Source of the DNA: Celerinatantimonas sp046054165 | Lineage (GTDB): Bacteria > Pseudomonadota > Gammaproteobacteria > Enterobacterales > Celerinatantimonadaceae | Length of the DNA stretch: 64,000 bases | Direction of reading: 5' to 3' | Assembly (NCBI RefSeq): GCF_046054165.1 | Contig: NZ_JBFNXK010000005.1 | Span: 211,000 to 274,999, forward strand | In this document: one piece after another, positions 54,875 through 64,000 of the stretch | How positions within the stretch are numbered: position 1 is the first letter of the stretch | Layout of the letters: every line of letters begins with the position of its first letter | Position numbers and translations under genes: made by a program | The notes under the pieces: generated by a model | Told to the model about the DNA's origin: nothing | Seen by the model: the letters and a program-made list of their open reading frames with translations, nothing else | Databases searched by the model: none

Positions 54875-55513
54875 CTAATTCTGTAACATAGGTGGCATAC
54901 AAACACCAATTCCATTGAGACCACAGTACCCATCTGGATTTTTAGCTAAATATTGCTGATGATATTCTTCAGCATAGTAAAATTCTTCAGCCGGATGGAT
55001 CTCTGTCGTAATCGGAGCTTTACCTGCTGCTGCCAATGCCTGCTGATAATTTTCAAGAGCACGTTCCGCAATCCGAAACTGATAAGGATTCGTTGTTAAT
55101 AACAATGAACGATATTGGGTGCCGATATCCCCCCCCTGACGCATCCCTTGAGTCGGATCATGATTTTCAAAAAAGACCTTAAGTAGGCGTTCATAACTGG
55201 TTCGAACCGGATCAAATAACACCATAACGACCTCTGCATGACCTGTCTGACCAGTGCATACTTCTTCATACGTCGGATTTGGTGTAAATCCTCCAGCATA
55301 GCCTACTGCAGTCGTCACAACACCCACTTGTTCCCAAAACAAGCGTTCGGCTCCCCAAAAACAGCCTAATCCAAAATAAGTGACTTCGTAGGATTTATCA
55401 AAAGGACGAAGGTAAGAAGAATGATGGACATAATGTTCACCTGATACAGGCATGGCCTCATTCCGCCCCACAAGAGCCAACTCGGGTGTAATCATTATTG
55501 TTTTATCTGCCAT
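54875..55513 (-). CDS. msrA: Peptide methionine sulfoxide reductase MsrA
   Basis: A 212-residue MsrA, the same length as in E. coli. The catalytic Cys is in LGCFWGAERLFW; TAVGYAGGFTPNPTYEEVCTGQTGHAEVV and FFENHDPTQGMRQGGDIGTQYRS follow. Resolving Cys residues are in GYCGLNGIGVCMPP. The start at 55513 has GGAGG five bases upstream, and the longer upstream frame is rejected. Confidence 0.98.
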   Translation of the reverse strand: MADKTIMITPELALVGRNEAMPVSGEHYVHHSSYLRPFDKSYEVTYFGLGCFWGAERLFWEQVGVVTTAVGYAGGFTPNPTYEEVCTGQTGHAEVVMVLFDPVRTSYERLLKVFFENHDPTQGMRQGGDIGTQYRSLLLTTNPYQFRIAERALENYQQALAAAGKAPITTEIHPAEEFYYAEEYHQQYLAKNPDGYCGLNGIGVCMPPMLQN

Positions 55514-55843
55514 TGAACCTCCTCGTTCCGGATATTCCGAAAGCTTCACATCAATCAAACTCGCATCATACCTCAGAATGTAAATAAAATGTGTATTTTG
55601 CACATTTAAATAGGCTGTTTGATGAAAATTAATGCAAGATCATCCTCTCTATATCTACGGTTTTACTCTGTTGTTCATAAAACAAATATCTTGTTTAGGC
55701 TCAATCATTCATTGGTTTCCCTCTTATCAGCACCTCAGACCGGTTAATTTTTCGTGATTCATTTGCAGCTATCAGGTCAAATAAGCACATAAAAAAGGCG
55801 CATCAAGCGCCTTATATCTCAACCAATAAATTCCAGTTGTTTT
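55514..55843. other. 330-bp gap between msrA and glnS
   Basis: It holds the msrA promoter region and, at its high end, the glnS terminator. No coding frame or repeat was found in the rest. Confidence 0.4.
55790..55814 (-). terminator. Terminator of glnS
   Basis: Arms AAGGCGC and GCGCCTT around a five-base loop, then TTTTT on the minus strand, about 30 nt after the stop. Confidence 0.88.
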
Positions 55844-57511
55844 TTAATCTGATATTTTTGCCCAGGTATCTCGAAGTCCAACCGTCCGGTTAAAGATCAA
55901 TCTATCGGCAGCTGAATCAGGATCGAGACAAAAATACCCTTGTCGTTCAAACTGGTACGCTTGCCCAACTGCAGCTTGTACTAGCCCCTGTTCAGCATAT
56001 CCGTGTTGCACACTCAGTGAATCAGGATTGATCGCCGCATGAAAATCTTCAGCAGCTCCCGGGTTTGGCACCTGGAAAAGTCGGTCATAAAGACGGAATT
56101 CGGCAGGAACAGCTGTTTGAGCGCTCACCCAGTGAATCACACCTTTGACTTTTCGCCCTTCAGGTAATGCACCCAATGTTTCTGGATCATAACTACAAAA
56201 AATGGTTGTGATTTGATCATTCGCATCTTTTTCAATACGCTCAGCTTTAATCACATAAGCATTGCGTAAACGCACTTCTTTACCCAAGACTAAGCGTTTG
56301 TATTTTTTATTTGCTTCTTCACGAAAATCTTCACGTTCAATCCAGACTTCACGAGAGAAAGTAATTTCACGCTCGCCCATCGCTTCATTTTGGGGATGAA
56401 TCGGAGCTTTTAATACTTCAACTTTATCAGCTGGATAGTTTTCAATCACAATCTTAACCGGATCTAACACAGCCATCGCCCGAGGAGCATGCTCATTAAG
56501 ATCATCACGAATACAGGCTTCTAGCATGGCCATTTCAACCATGTTTTCTTGTTTAGAAACACCAATACGTTTACAGAACTCACGAATGGACAATGGGGTA
56601 TAACCGCGGCGACGCAATCCAGCAACTGTAGGCATCCGCGGATCATCCCAACCACTGACATAACCTTCAGTCACCAAAGAGTTGAGTTTCCGTTTTGAGG
56701 TTACAGTATATTCAAGATTTAACCGGGAAAATTCATATTGATGAGGACGAGGATTCCAGTCCATCGACAAATTATCTAGAACCCAGTCATATAAGCGCCG
56801 GTTATCCTGAAATTCTAACGTACAAATAGAATGAGTGATTCCTTCCAATGCGTCCGAAATACAATGAGTAAAATCATACATCGGATAGATGCACCATTTA
56901 TCGCCACTTTGATGATGATGAGCAAAACGGACGCGGTATAAAACAGGATCCCGCAATACCATAAATGGAGAACTCATATCGATTTTAGCGCGCAAACAAG
57001 CTTTACCTTCCTCGAATTCACCCGCTCTCATTTTTTCAAACGCAGCTAAATTCGCTTCGATAGAACTATCTCGATGAGGGCTATTTTTCCCCGGTTCGGT
57101 TAATGTCCCGCGATATTGGCGAATTTCTTCTGGAGTTAAAAAGTCAACGTAGGCTTTACCCTGCTCAATTAAATCGATTGCAAATTGATAGAGCTGATCA
57201 AAATAATTGGAGGAATAACAAACCTCACCACTCCACTGAAAGCCCAACCACTGCACATCCTGCTGAATCGACTTCACGTAATCAATATTTTCTTTTTCAG
57301 GATTCGTATCATCAAACCGCAGATTACACTGTCCTTGATAATCTTCAGCAATACCAAAGTTTAAACAAATGGACTTGGCGTGACCAATATGTAAATAACC
57401 ATTAGGTTCCGGTGGAAACCGGGTATGAATCATAGAATGTCGGCCCGCTTTTAAATCTTCATCAATAATTTGACGAATAAAATTGCTTGGACGTGACGCC
57501 GCCTCACTCAT
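55844..57511 (-). CDS. glnS: Glutaminyl-tRNA synthetase
   Basis: A 555-residue class I GlnRS (E. coli, 554). The HIGH motif is in PEPNGYLHIGHAKSI, and the second motif is VTSKRKL, where E. coli has VMSKRKL. DDTNPEKENIDYVKSI and GWDDPRMPTVAGLRRRG are diagnostic. The ATG at 57511 has AGGTG seven bases upstream, better than an in-frame GTG at 57514. Two anticodon-binding beta-barrels fill the C-terminal part. Confidence 0.97.
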   Translation of the reverse strand: MSEAASRPSNFIRQIIDEDLKAGRHSMIHTRFPPEPNGYLHIGHAKSICLNFGIAEDYQGQCNLRFDDTNPEKENIDYVKSIQQDVQWLGFQWSGEVCYSSNYFDQLYQFAIDLIEQGKAYVDFLTPEEIRQYRGTLTEPGKNSPHRDSSIEANLAAFEKMRAGEFEEGKACLRAKIDMSSPFMVLRDPVLYRVRFAHHHQSGDKWCIYPMYDFTHCISDALEGITHSICTLEFQDNRRLYDWVLDNLSMDWNPRPHQYEFSRLNLEYTVTSKRKLNSLVTEGYVSGWDDPRMPTVAGLRRRGYTPLSIREFCKRIGVSKQENMVEMAMLEACIRDDLNEHAPRAMAVLDPVKIVIENYPADKVEVLKAPIHPQNEAMGEREITFSREVWIEREDFREEANKKYKRLVLGKEVRLRNAYVIKAERIEKDANDQITTIFCSYDPETLGALPEGRKVKGVIHWVSAQTAVPAEFRLYDRLFQVPNPGAAEDFHAAINPDSLSVQHGYAEQGLVQAAVGQAYQFERQGYFCLDPDSAADRLIFNRTVGLRDTWAKISD

Positions 57512-57763
57512 CACTATTCACCTATATTTCGTTGCACTTCAAATAGCCGAGTATAATCGCTAATATTCATGATAACTACAAGCACATCGTTGGTTTTCTA
57601 CGCCAAATTGCGCGTTATAGATAACGAACGGCTAATCCATAATCAATTTATTTCTTAAACGCTGAACAACCGTCTATCAACCTTAATCCTGGTAGAGCAT
57701 CAAATAACTCGTCCAGGCATTCGCGTTTTACACACCATTGGAACTTTACATCTTAATACAAAA

Positions 57764-57785
57764 AAGCCACGTTTAACGTGGCTTC
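57764..57785 (-). terminator. Terminator of nagE
   Basis: Arms AAGCCACGT and ACGTGGCTT with a short TTA loop; a T-run follows on the minus strand. The 287-bp gap up to glnS shows nothing else certain. Confidence 0.87.
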
Positions 57786-57801
57786 GGATCAAGTAACCTA
57801 A

Positions 57802-59205
57802 TTAATGAGAGGACTGTTTGGATAATGCCGTTAACTCACCTGCAATATGCTCTGCCTGAGGGCCAATCACAACTTGGAGATTTTGCTCACCTAACTTAAC
57901 AATCCCCTTCGCACCGAGCTGTTTTAATAAAGGTTCATCAATTTTCTGTCGATCAACCATCACTAACCGCAACCGCGTAATACACGAATCAATCTGAGCT
58001 AAATTATCAATACCACCTAATGCCTGCGCATAATTCAACCCAATATCCGAACCATCACTCGCAACAGCCGGTACTGATGTTTCGACCATATCTTCCCGTC
58101 CCGGAGTTTTTAGATCAAATTTACGGATCGCCCAAACAAAAACACTATAATAAACCAACGCATAAACAAGCCCCAATGGAATTAACCATCCCGGTTTGGT
58201 TGCAAGTCCCCAGTTCAAAACATAATCAAATAGACCGGCGGAAAATCCAAAGCCATCATGGATCCCCAAATAAGAGCAAATCGCCAGAGAAAGACCGGTC
58301 AAAATTGCATGGAAGACATACAGTAACGGCGCTAGAAACATGAACATAAATTCAAGCGGTTCCGTAATTCCAGTCAGAAATGCAGTCAACGCAACACCAA
58401 GTAATAAGCCAGCTACCCGCCCCCGATGCTCAGGTTTAGCTGTTCGATACATCGCTAAAGCGGCTGCCGGTAAACCGAACATCATCACCGGATAAAAGCC
58501 TGTCATGAACAACCCAGCATTGGGATCACCTGCAAAGAAACGATTCAAATCCCCAGTTGCTGTTAATAATTGGCCTGCTGCATCAGCATGTTGATATTGC
58601 CCGAAAACAAACCAGGCCGTGGTATTGAGAATATGATGTAATCCGATGGGGATCAGTAAACGATTCAGCAGACCGAAAACAAAGCCGCCTAACTCTCCCG
58701 CATGCACCATCCAGTTTCCAAGTAAATCAATCCAATGCTGGATCGGTGGCCAAATGAAATAAAAAAGCAGAGCCAGAATCAAACTGACTAACCCTGAAAA
58801 AATAGGAACAAATCGTTTTCCTGCAAAAAATCCTAGAAATTCAGGTAATTTAATCCCCGCATAACGGTTATAACTCAATCCCCCCACAACTCCGGAAATA
58901 ATGCCGCCAAGTATCTGTAAATCCAAATCTTTATTCAGCGTTTTCAACGCTTCAGTGAGAACTAAATACGCCACCGCGCCAGCCAATCCAGCCGCGCCGG
59001 CATTATCTTTGGATAAACCAACCGCAACGCCAATGGCAAACAGCAAAGCCAGATGGCCAAAAATAGCATTCCCAGCCTGAGCAATAAAGGTGATGTTGGT
59101 TAGATCGGGCTGACCAATCCGCAATAATAATGCTGCGACAGGCATCACTGCGATGGGCAGCATCAATGCCCGCCCTAATCGCTGAAGAGCACCTAATGCA
59201 TTCAT
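57802..59205 (-). CDS. nagE: PTS N-acetylglucosamine transporter, IIC and IIB
   Basis: A 467-residue EIICB. The IIC part (residues ~1-360) has about ten membrane helices (LQRLGRALMLPIAVMPVAALLLRIG; GLHHILNTTAWFVFGQY; GFGFSAGLFDYVLNWGLATKP). The IIB part (~390-467) has the phosphorylated Cys in IDSCITRLRLV. E. coli NagE carries a fused IIA and this one does not, so a separate IIA-Glc is needed. AAAAGGAG precedes the ATG. It is divergent from nagB. Confidence 0.94.
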   Translation of the reverse strand: MNALGALQRLGRALMLPIAVMPVAALLLRIGQPDLTNITFIAQAGNAIFGHLALLFAIGVAVGLSKDNAGAAGLAGAVAYLVLTEALKTLNKDLDLQILGGIISGVVGGLSYNRYAGIKLPEFLGFFAGKRFVPIFSGLVSLILALLFYFIWPPIQHWIDLLGNWMVHAGELGGFVFGLLNRLLIPIGLHHILNTTAWFVFGQYQHADAAGQLLTATGDLNRFFAGDPNAGLFMTGFYPVMMFGLPAAALAMYRTAKPEHRGRVAGLLLGVALTAFLTGITEPLEFMFMFLAPLLYVFHAILTGLSLAICSYLGIHDGFGFSAGLFDYVLNWGLATKPGWLIPLGLVYALVYYSVFVWAIRKFDLKTPGREDMVETSVPAVASDGSDIGLNYAQALGGIDNLAQIDSCITRLRLVMVDRQKIDEPLLKQLGAKGIVKLGEQNLQVVIGPQAEHIAGELTALSKQSSH

Positions 59206-59386
59206 AAAAACTCCTTTTATGAGATGTTACGACAAACATGCCGATTCACTTTGTTGACGAGTTCAATTTACCCAACTTATTTTTTCCCGTAAACTTAATT
59301 CATTAAAAAAGTCATAAATTCTAAATAAAAACGAGATAACATGGTAAAAACAGCTATTTATAAGGCATGGTGAATAAATTTCGAAT

Positions 59387-59413
59387 AACTTATTTCACTT
59401 TATAAAATAAGTT
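59387..59413. promoter_or_regulatory. Candidate NagC operator between nagE and nagB
   Basis: AACTTATTT and AAATAAGTT form nine-base arms around a nine-base centre. This is AT-rich and symmetrical, like known NagC and Mlc sites, and it lies 48 bp before nagB in the divergent gap. In E. coli NagC represses nagE and nagBA by binding in the same gap. Confidence 0.5.
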
Positions 59414-59460
59414 GCTATTCTATCATTGTTTCATTTTATATATTTCAGCAAGGACTCTGT

Positions 59461-60270
59461 ATGCGCTTAATTCCTTTGACGACAGCCAGTGAAGTCGGCA
59501 TTTGGGCGGGTCGTTACATTGCACAGAAAATCAACCAGTTCAACCCATCAGCCGATCATCCTTTCGTACTCGGATGCCCTACTGGCAGCACGCCTTTGAG
59601 TGCTTATCAGGAACTCATCCGTCTCAATCAACAAGGACGAGTCAGCTTTAAGCATGTCGTCACTTTTAATATGGATGAATACGTTGGCATCAATGCAGAT
59701 CATCCCCAAAGTTATCGCCGCTTTATGTTTGATAACTTTTTTAATCACATTGATATACAAAAAGAAAATGTTCATTTATTAAATGGTAATGCCGCAGATC
59801 TTGAGCAAGAATGTCATCGATATGAAGAAAATATAAAAAGTTATGGGGGCATAGATCTGTTTATGGGGGGCGTCGGGAGTGATGGTCATATTGCATTTAA
59901 TGAACCCGGTTCATCATTGCGTTCCCGAACTCGAATTAAAACACTAACCGATGAAACCCGCCAAGCGAATTCCCGATTTTTTAATCATATCGATGAAGTT
60001 CCAAAACTGGCCTTAACCATCGGTGTCGGAACTTTACTCGACGCGAAAGAAGTACTTATTTTAGTCAATGGTGCCCATAAAGCACTGGCGTTACAAGCTG
60101 CAGTTGAAGGCTCTGTGAATCATCTCTGGACCGTTTCGGCAATGCAATTGCACCCTAAATGTATGATAGTCTGTGATGAACCGGCGATGGGTGAGCTCAA
60201 AGTAAAAACGGCTCGTTATTTTTCTCAAATCGAAGCTAAAAATATTCAGGAATTTAGGGCTACACTATGA
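59461..60270 (+). CDS. nagB: Glucosamine-6-phosphate deaminase
   Basis: A 269-residue NagB (E. coli, 266). It converts glucosamine-6-P to fructose-6-P and ammonia. GCPTGSTPLSAYQELI, the catalytic Asp in TFNMDEYVG, and MGGVGSDGHIAFNEPGSSL are present. The stop overlaps the nagA start (ATGA). Confidence 0.98.
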   Translation: MRLIPLTTASEVGIWAGRYIAQKINQFNPSADHPFVLGCPTGSTPLSAYQELIRLNQQGRVSFKHVVTFNMDEYVGINADHPQSYRRFMFDNFFNHIDIQKENVHLLNGNAADLEQECHRYEENIKSYGGIDLFMGGVGSDGHIAFNEPGSSLRSRTRIKTLTDETRQANSRFFNHIDEVPKLALTIGVGTLLDAKEVLILVNGAHKALALQAAVEGSVNHLWTVSAMQLHPKCMIVCDEPAMGELKVKTARYFSQIEAKNIQEFRATL

Positions 60271-61427
60271 AATATGCACTGACCTCCGCCACTATTTTTG
60301 ATGGTGAACAACTCCGTTTTGGGCAAGCGGTCATTATTGATGGCGATCGAATTGAATCCATTATTTCCGAACAGGATTTAACCGCAGAAATTCCACAATA
60401 TGCGCTTAAGCATCATCTCATCGCTCCTGCATTTATTGATCTCCAGGTTAATGGCTGTGGAGGGGTCATGTTCAATGATAAAGTCACTGAAAAGACCTTA
60501 GATACAATGCATCAAGCTAATTTAAAAAGCGGTACTACAACTTTCTTACCGACCCTTATTACCTGCGGTGAAGATAAACTGGATGCCGCATTAGAACTAG
60601 CTCAAAACTACCGACTGCAACATGGGTTTCGCGTCCCTGGGATCCATCTGGAAGGCCCCTTTATTTCTCGTGAAAAGAAAGGGATCCATAACGAACACTA
60701 TATTCGTCCACTCCAAAATCAAGATGTAGAGAAACTTATTGCGCATAAAGACCAAATTGGCATGCTGACATTGGCACCTGAAAATGCGACACCGGAGCAA
60801 ATTAGCCAACTATCCGATGCAGGGATCCCGGTTTCACTCGGCCATTCCAATGCCGATTGCCAAACAGTGCAACAGGCCTTCCATGCGGGAGCCAAATATG
60901 CGACCCATTTATATAATGCCATGAGTGGCTATAAAGGCCGTGAACCCGGTATGATTGGTGCTGTTTTTGATACGCCAGCCGTTCATGCTGGGATCATTGC
61001 AGATGGACTTCATCTTGATTTTGTAAATCTAAGAATAGCCAAACGATTACTGGACCAGCGTCTTTATCTCATTACCGATGCAACCGCTGCAGCAGGATCA
61101 GATATCACCGAGTTTGATTTCGTTGGTCAAAAAATTCGGGTTGAAAATGGGAAATGCCTAGGTCGTGACGGTACTATTGGCGGTTCCATGTTAACCATGG
61201 TAGAAGCCGTCAAAAACTGTATTGCCCACGCAGGAATCAGTCAGGAAGAAGCGCTGCGAATGGCTAGCTTATATCCGGCACAAGCGATGGGATGGGCTCA
61301 TAAACTGGGGCGAATTCAACCGAATTACCTCGCCAATTTGGTGATTTTAAGTTCAGATTATCAGGTCGCCGCAGTCGTTGACCAAGGGAAATGGAACTCT
61401 TTTACACATGCCGAATCAAATCGTTAA
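60267..61427 (+). CDS. nagA: N-acetylglucosamine-6-phosphate deacetylase
   Basis: A 386-residue amidohydrolase (E. coli, 382). The Glu metal ligand is in GIHLEGPFIS, His ligands are in SLGHSNADC and YATHLYNAMSG, DGLHLDF binds substrate, and the catalytic Asp is in LITDATAAAGS. It turns GlcNAc-6-P into glucosamine-6-P for NagB. It overlaps nagC by 20 bp. Confidence 0.98.
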   Translation: MKYALTSATIFDGEQLRFGQAVIIDGDRIESIISEQDLTAEIPQYALKHHLIAPAFIDLQVNGCGGVMFNDKVTEKTLDTMHQANLKSGTTTFLPTLITCGEDKLDAALELAQNYRLQHGFRVPGIHLEGPFISREKKGIHNEHYIRPLQNQDVEKLIAHKDQIGMLTLAPENATPEQISQLSDAGIPVSLGHSNADCQTVQQAFHAGAKYATHLYNAMSGYKGREPGMIGAVFDTPAVHAGIIADGLHLDFVNLRIAKRLLDQRLYLITDATAAAGSDITEFDFVGQKIRVENGKCLGRDGTIGGSMLTMVEAVKNCIAHAGISQEEALRMASLYPAQAMGWAHKLGRIQPNYLANLVILSSDYQVAAVVDQGKWNSFTHAESNR

Positions 61428-62604
61428 TTTTGATCGTCTCAAACAAATAAACCTATCCGCTGTTTATCGGCTGATTGATCAAGAAGGGCCTATTTCCAGA
61501 GTCCAGCTGGCACAAAAAAGCCAGCTGGCCCCGGCCAGTATTACTAAAATTACCAGGCAATTACTTCAGGCAGGAACCATTAAAGAAGTCTCGGCACAGC
61601 AATCAACTGGAGGACGCCGGGCCATTTCTTTAACAACATCCGGTGATTTTCAGTTTATTTCAGCCCGGATCGGACGAGGCGATCTCAAAGTCGCAATTTA
61701 TAATTTGGCTGGCCAACAACTCGAGCTCCAAACCTACCCCTTAATTGCGTCAAATCAGTCGGAGTTTCTGGAACGATTATGCACCCTTCTTCAGCAATTC
61801 CATACACAATACCAACAACAAAAGCATCCCATTCTGGCACTGGCAGTCACATTACCAGGTCTAATTGAAAGTGGTTCAGGCATTGCTCGTTATATTCCCT
61901 ACTACCGATTAACGGATTGCCCCATTGGCCAAACTCTGGAACAGGCTTTTCAACTACCGGTTTACGTCGGGAATGACACCCGGGCAACCACTTTAGCGGA
62001 GTATTATTTCGGACAGTCACAAGATAGTACGGATAGTGTTTTCATCAGTATCCATCAAGGGACTAGTGCCGGAATTTTAGTGAATGGAGATATCTTCATT
62101 TATCCTCAACGAGATTTAGGTGAAATAGGGCATATTCAATTAGATCCACTGGGAGAGCCATGCCAATGTGGGAATATCGGTTGTCTGGAAACGATCTGTT
62201 CTAATCCCGCGATCTTAAATTTTGCTAAAACACATGCCGCTCAGCATACGACACTCTTTCAGGTCAATGACTCAGTACAACAACTTTATCGACTCGCTGC
62301 CAACGGAGATGTATTTTGTGAATTAGTCGTCAAAAGAGCCGCGCTTGCGCTGGGTCAAGTTATTGCCATTGTCGTGAATTTATTCAATCCTCAAAAAATC
62401 TTGCTAGCGGGAGAAATTATTCAGGCTGGAGATATATTCTGGAAACCAATCCAGCAGTGCTTAGAGCATCAGACATTGCCAACATTCAGAAATCAAACGC
62501 AAATCCAAGCGGCCTATTTTCAAGCGGAATCGGCAATCGGTGGACATGCCCTAATCAAGCGCGCGATGCTTAATGGTGAACTGCTACTTAAGCTCATCAA
62601 ATAA
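61408..62604 (+). CDS. nagC: NagC transcriptional repressor (ROK family)
   Basis: A 398-residue ROK repressor. Helix-turn-helix at ~residues 20-65 (AVYRLIDQEGPISRVQLAQKSQLAPASITKITRQL), followed by a sugar-kinase-like domain with the zinc motif CQCGNIGCLETI. GlcNAc-6-P is the inducer in E. coli. The ATG at 61408 lies inside the end of nagA; a longer frame from 61378 has no support. Self-control through the nagE/nagB operator is likely. Confidence 0.96.
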   Translation: MPNQIVNFDRLKQINLSAVYRLIDQEGPISRVQLAQKSQLAPASITKITRQLLQAGTIKEVSAQQSTGGRRAISLTTSGDFQFISARIGRGDLKVAIYNLAGQQLELQTYPLIASNQSEFLERLCTLLQQFHTQYQQQKHPILALAVTLPGLIESGSGIARYIPYYRLTDCPIGQTLEQAFQLPVYVGNDTRATTLAEYYFGQSQDSTDSVFISIHQGTSAGILVNGDIFIYPQRDLGEIGHIQLDPLGEPCQCGNIGCLETICSNPAILNFAKTHAAQHTTLFQVNDSVQQLYRLAANGDVFCELVVKRAALALGQVIAIVVNLFNPQKILLAGEIIQAGDIFWKPIQQCLEHQTLPTFRNQTQIQAAYFQAESAIGGHALIKRAMLNGELLLKLIK

Positions 62605-62629
62605 AAAACCATCTAAATGATGGTTTTTT
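62603..62629 (+). terminator. Terminator of nagBAC
   Basis: Arms AAAAAACCATC and GATGGTTTTTT with a TAAAT loop. A/T runs on both sides make it usable also for convergent ybaB. Confidence 0.88.
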
Positions 62630-62650
62630 ATTTTACGTAACCAAACTAAC

Positions 62651-62977
62651 TTAAAATGGCATTTTCATCCCTGGGGGCAACTGCATTCCTCCCGTTACTT
62701 CAGCCATCCGCTCTTTAGTGGTTTCTTCAACTCTCCGACTTGCATCGTTAATGGCTGCAGCAACCAGATCTTCTAGCATCTCTTTGTCATCTTCCATCAG
62801 AGACTCGTCAATTTCAACCCGGCGAACATTATGATTTCCGGTCATCGTTACTTTAACTAAACCTGCACCCGACTCGCCAGTAACCTCTAAACTTGCAATT
62901 TCATCTTGGGCTTTCTTCATGCGCTCTTGCATCTGCTGCGCCTGCTTCATGAGGTTACCCATTCCACCTTTAAACAT
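62651..62977 (-). CDS. ybaB: Nucleoid-associated protein YbaB
   Basis: A 108-residue YbaB/EbfC DNA-binding protein (E. coli, 109). MFKGGMGNLMKQAQQMQERMKKAQDEIASLEVTGESGAG and the C-terminal VTGGMQLPPGMKMPF match closely. It follows dnaX as in many bacteria. The usual next gene, recR, is missing from this place; nagC lies there in the opposite direction. Confidence 0.97.
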   Translation of the reverse strand: MFKGGMGNLMKQAQQMQERMKKAQDEIASLEVTGESGAGLVKVTMTGNHNVRRVEIDESLMEDDKEMLEDLVAAAINDASRRVEETTKERMAEVTGGMQLPPGMKMPF

Positions 62978-63043
62978 AAAGTTCTCTCTCTTGTTCTAAA
63001 TCGCCTCATTAAACCTGATTCACCCGGGATAAATCAAGTCGAC

Positions 63044-64000
<957 letters not shown>

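Overview
The window is core chromosome of a gammaproteobacterium. Gene neighbourhoods resemble Vibrio, Aeromonas, Shewanella and Alteromonadales more than enterobacteria. The supporting signs are motY divergent from rnt, a DUF3466 protein with a GlyGly-CTERM-type tail between uup and rmf, and a NagE without its own IIA domain. Coding density is high and codon use looks fairly even. No prophage, insertion sequence with a transposase, CRISPR array, rRNA or plasmid function was seen. Genus is not assigned.

Layout. 1-7 kb: deaD (cut by the window start), grxD, sodB behind a perfect FNR-type site, then hrpA with a SelW-like gene, and a CBS-pair protein. 7-11 kb: sbcB, preceded by a possible small RNA, then yohJ-yohK-cdd. 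11-14 kb: an aaeXAB-type efflux operon. 14-19 kb: purT with an unrecognised gene that may carry a degenerate EAL domain, ybgI, a DUF1853 gene and fbp. 20-25 kb: ggt, a periplasmic protein with hexapeptide-like repeats, yegD, a 56-residue membrane protein and SOS-controlled sulA with two LexA boxes. 26-31 kb: an operon of pxpA, a pxpB-pxpC fusion and a biotin carboxylase/biotin carrier fusion, with a divergent GntR regulator. 31-36 kb: a zinc alcohol dehydrogenase, a GNAT acetyltransferase, a 215-bp MITE-like inverted repeat, asmA, dcd and udk. 36-40 kb: apbC and metG, divergent. 40-44 kb: a luciferase-like flavin enzyme and an NTF2-like protein divergent from a LysR regulator, then gloA, motY and rnt. 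45-54 kb: ycbZ, fabA, rmf, DUF3466, uup, rlmL and three tandem initiator tRNA genes. 54-64 kb: gloC, msrA, glnS, nagE divergent from nagBAC, ybaB and the 3' part of dnaX, which enters a long Pro-Glu hexanucleotide repeat at the window end.

How the parts work together. NagE imports and phosphorylates GlcNAc, NagA and NagB turn it into fructose-6-P, and NagC probably represses both arms from the shared gap. GGT can release gamma-glutamyl groups in the periplasm, and the pxp operon probably disposes of 5-oxoproline. That operon also encodes every domain of a urea-carboxylase-type biotin enzyme on separate chains and is the most interesting metabolic unit here. Redox and detoxification genes are frequent (sodB, grxD, gloA, gloC, msrA, SelW-like, alcohol dehydrogenase). 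Nothing in the window is clearly a new defence or mobile system. The best candidates for new biology are the split carboxylase, the unrecognised gene after purT, the short transcript before sbcB, the hairpin before rmf and the dnaX repeat.
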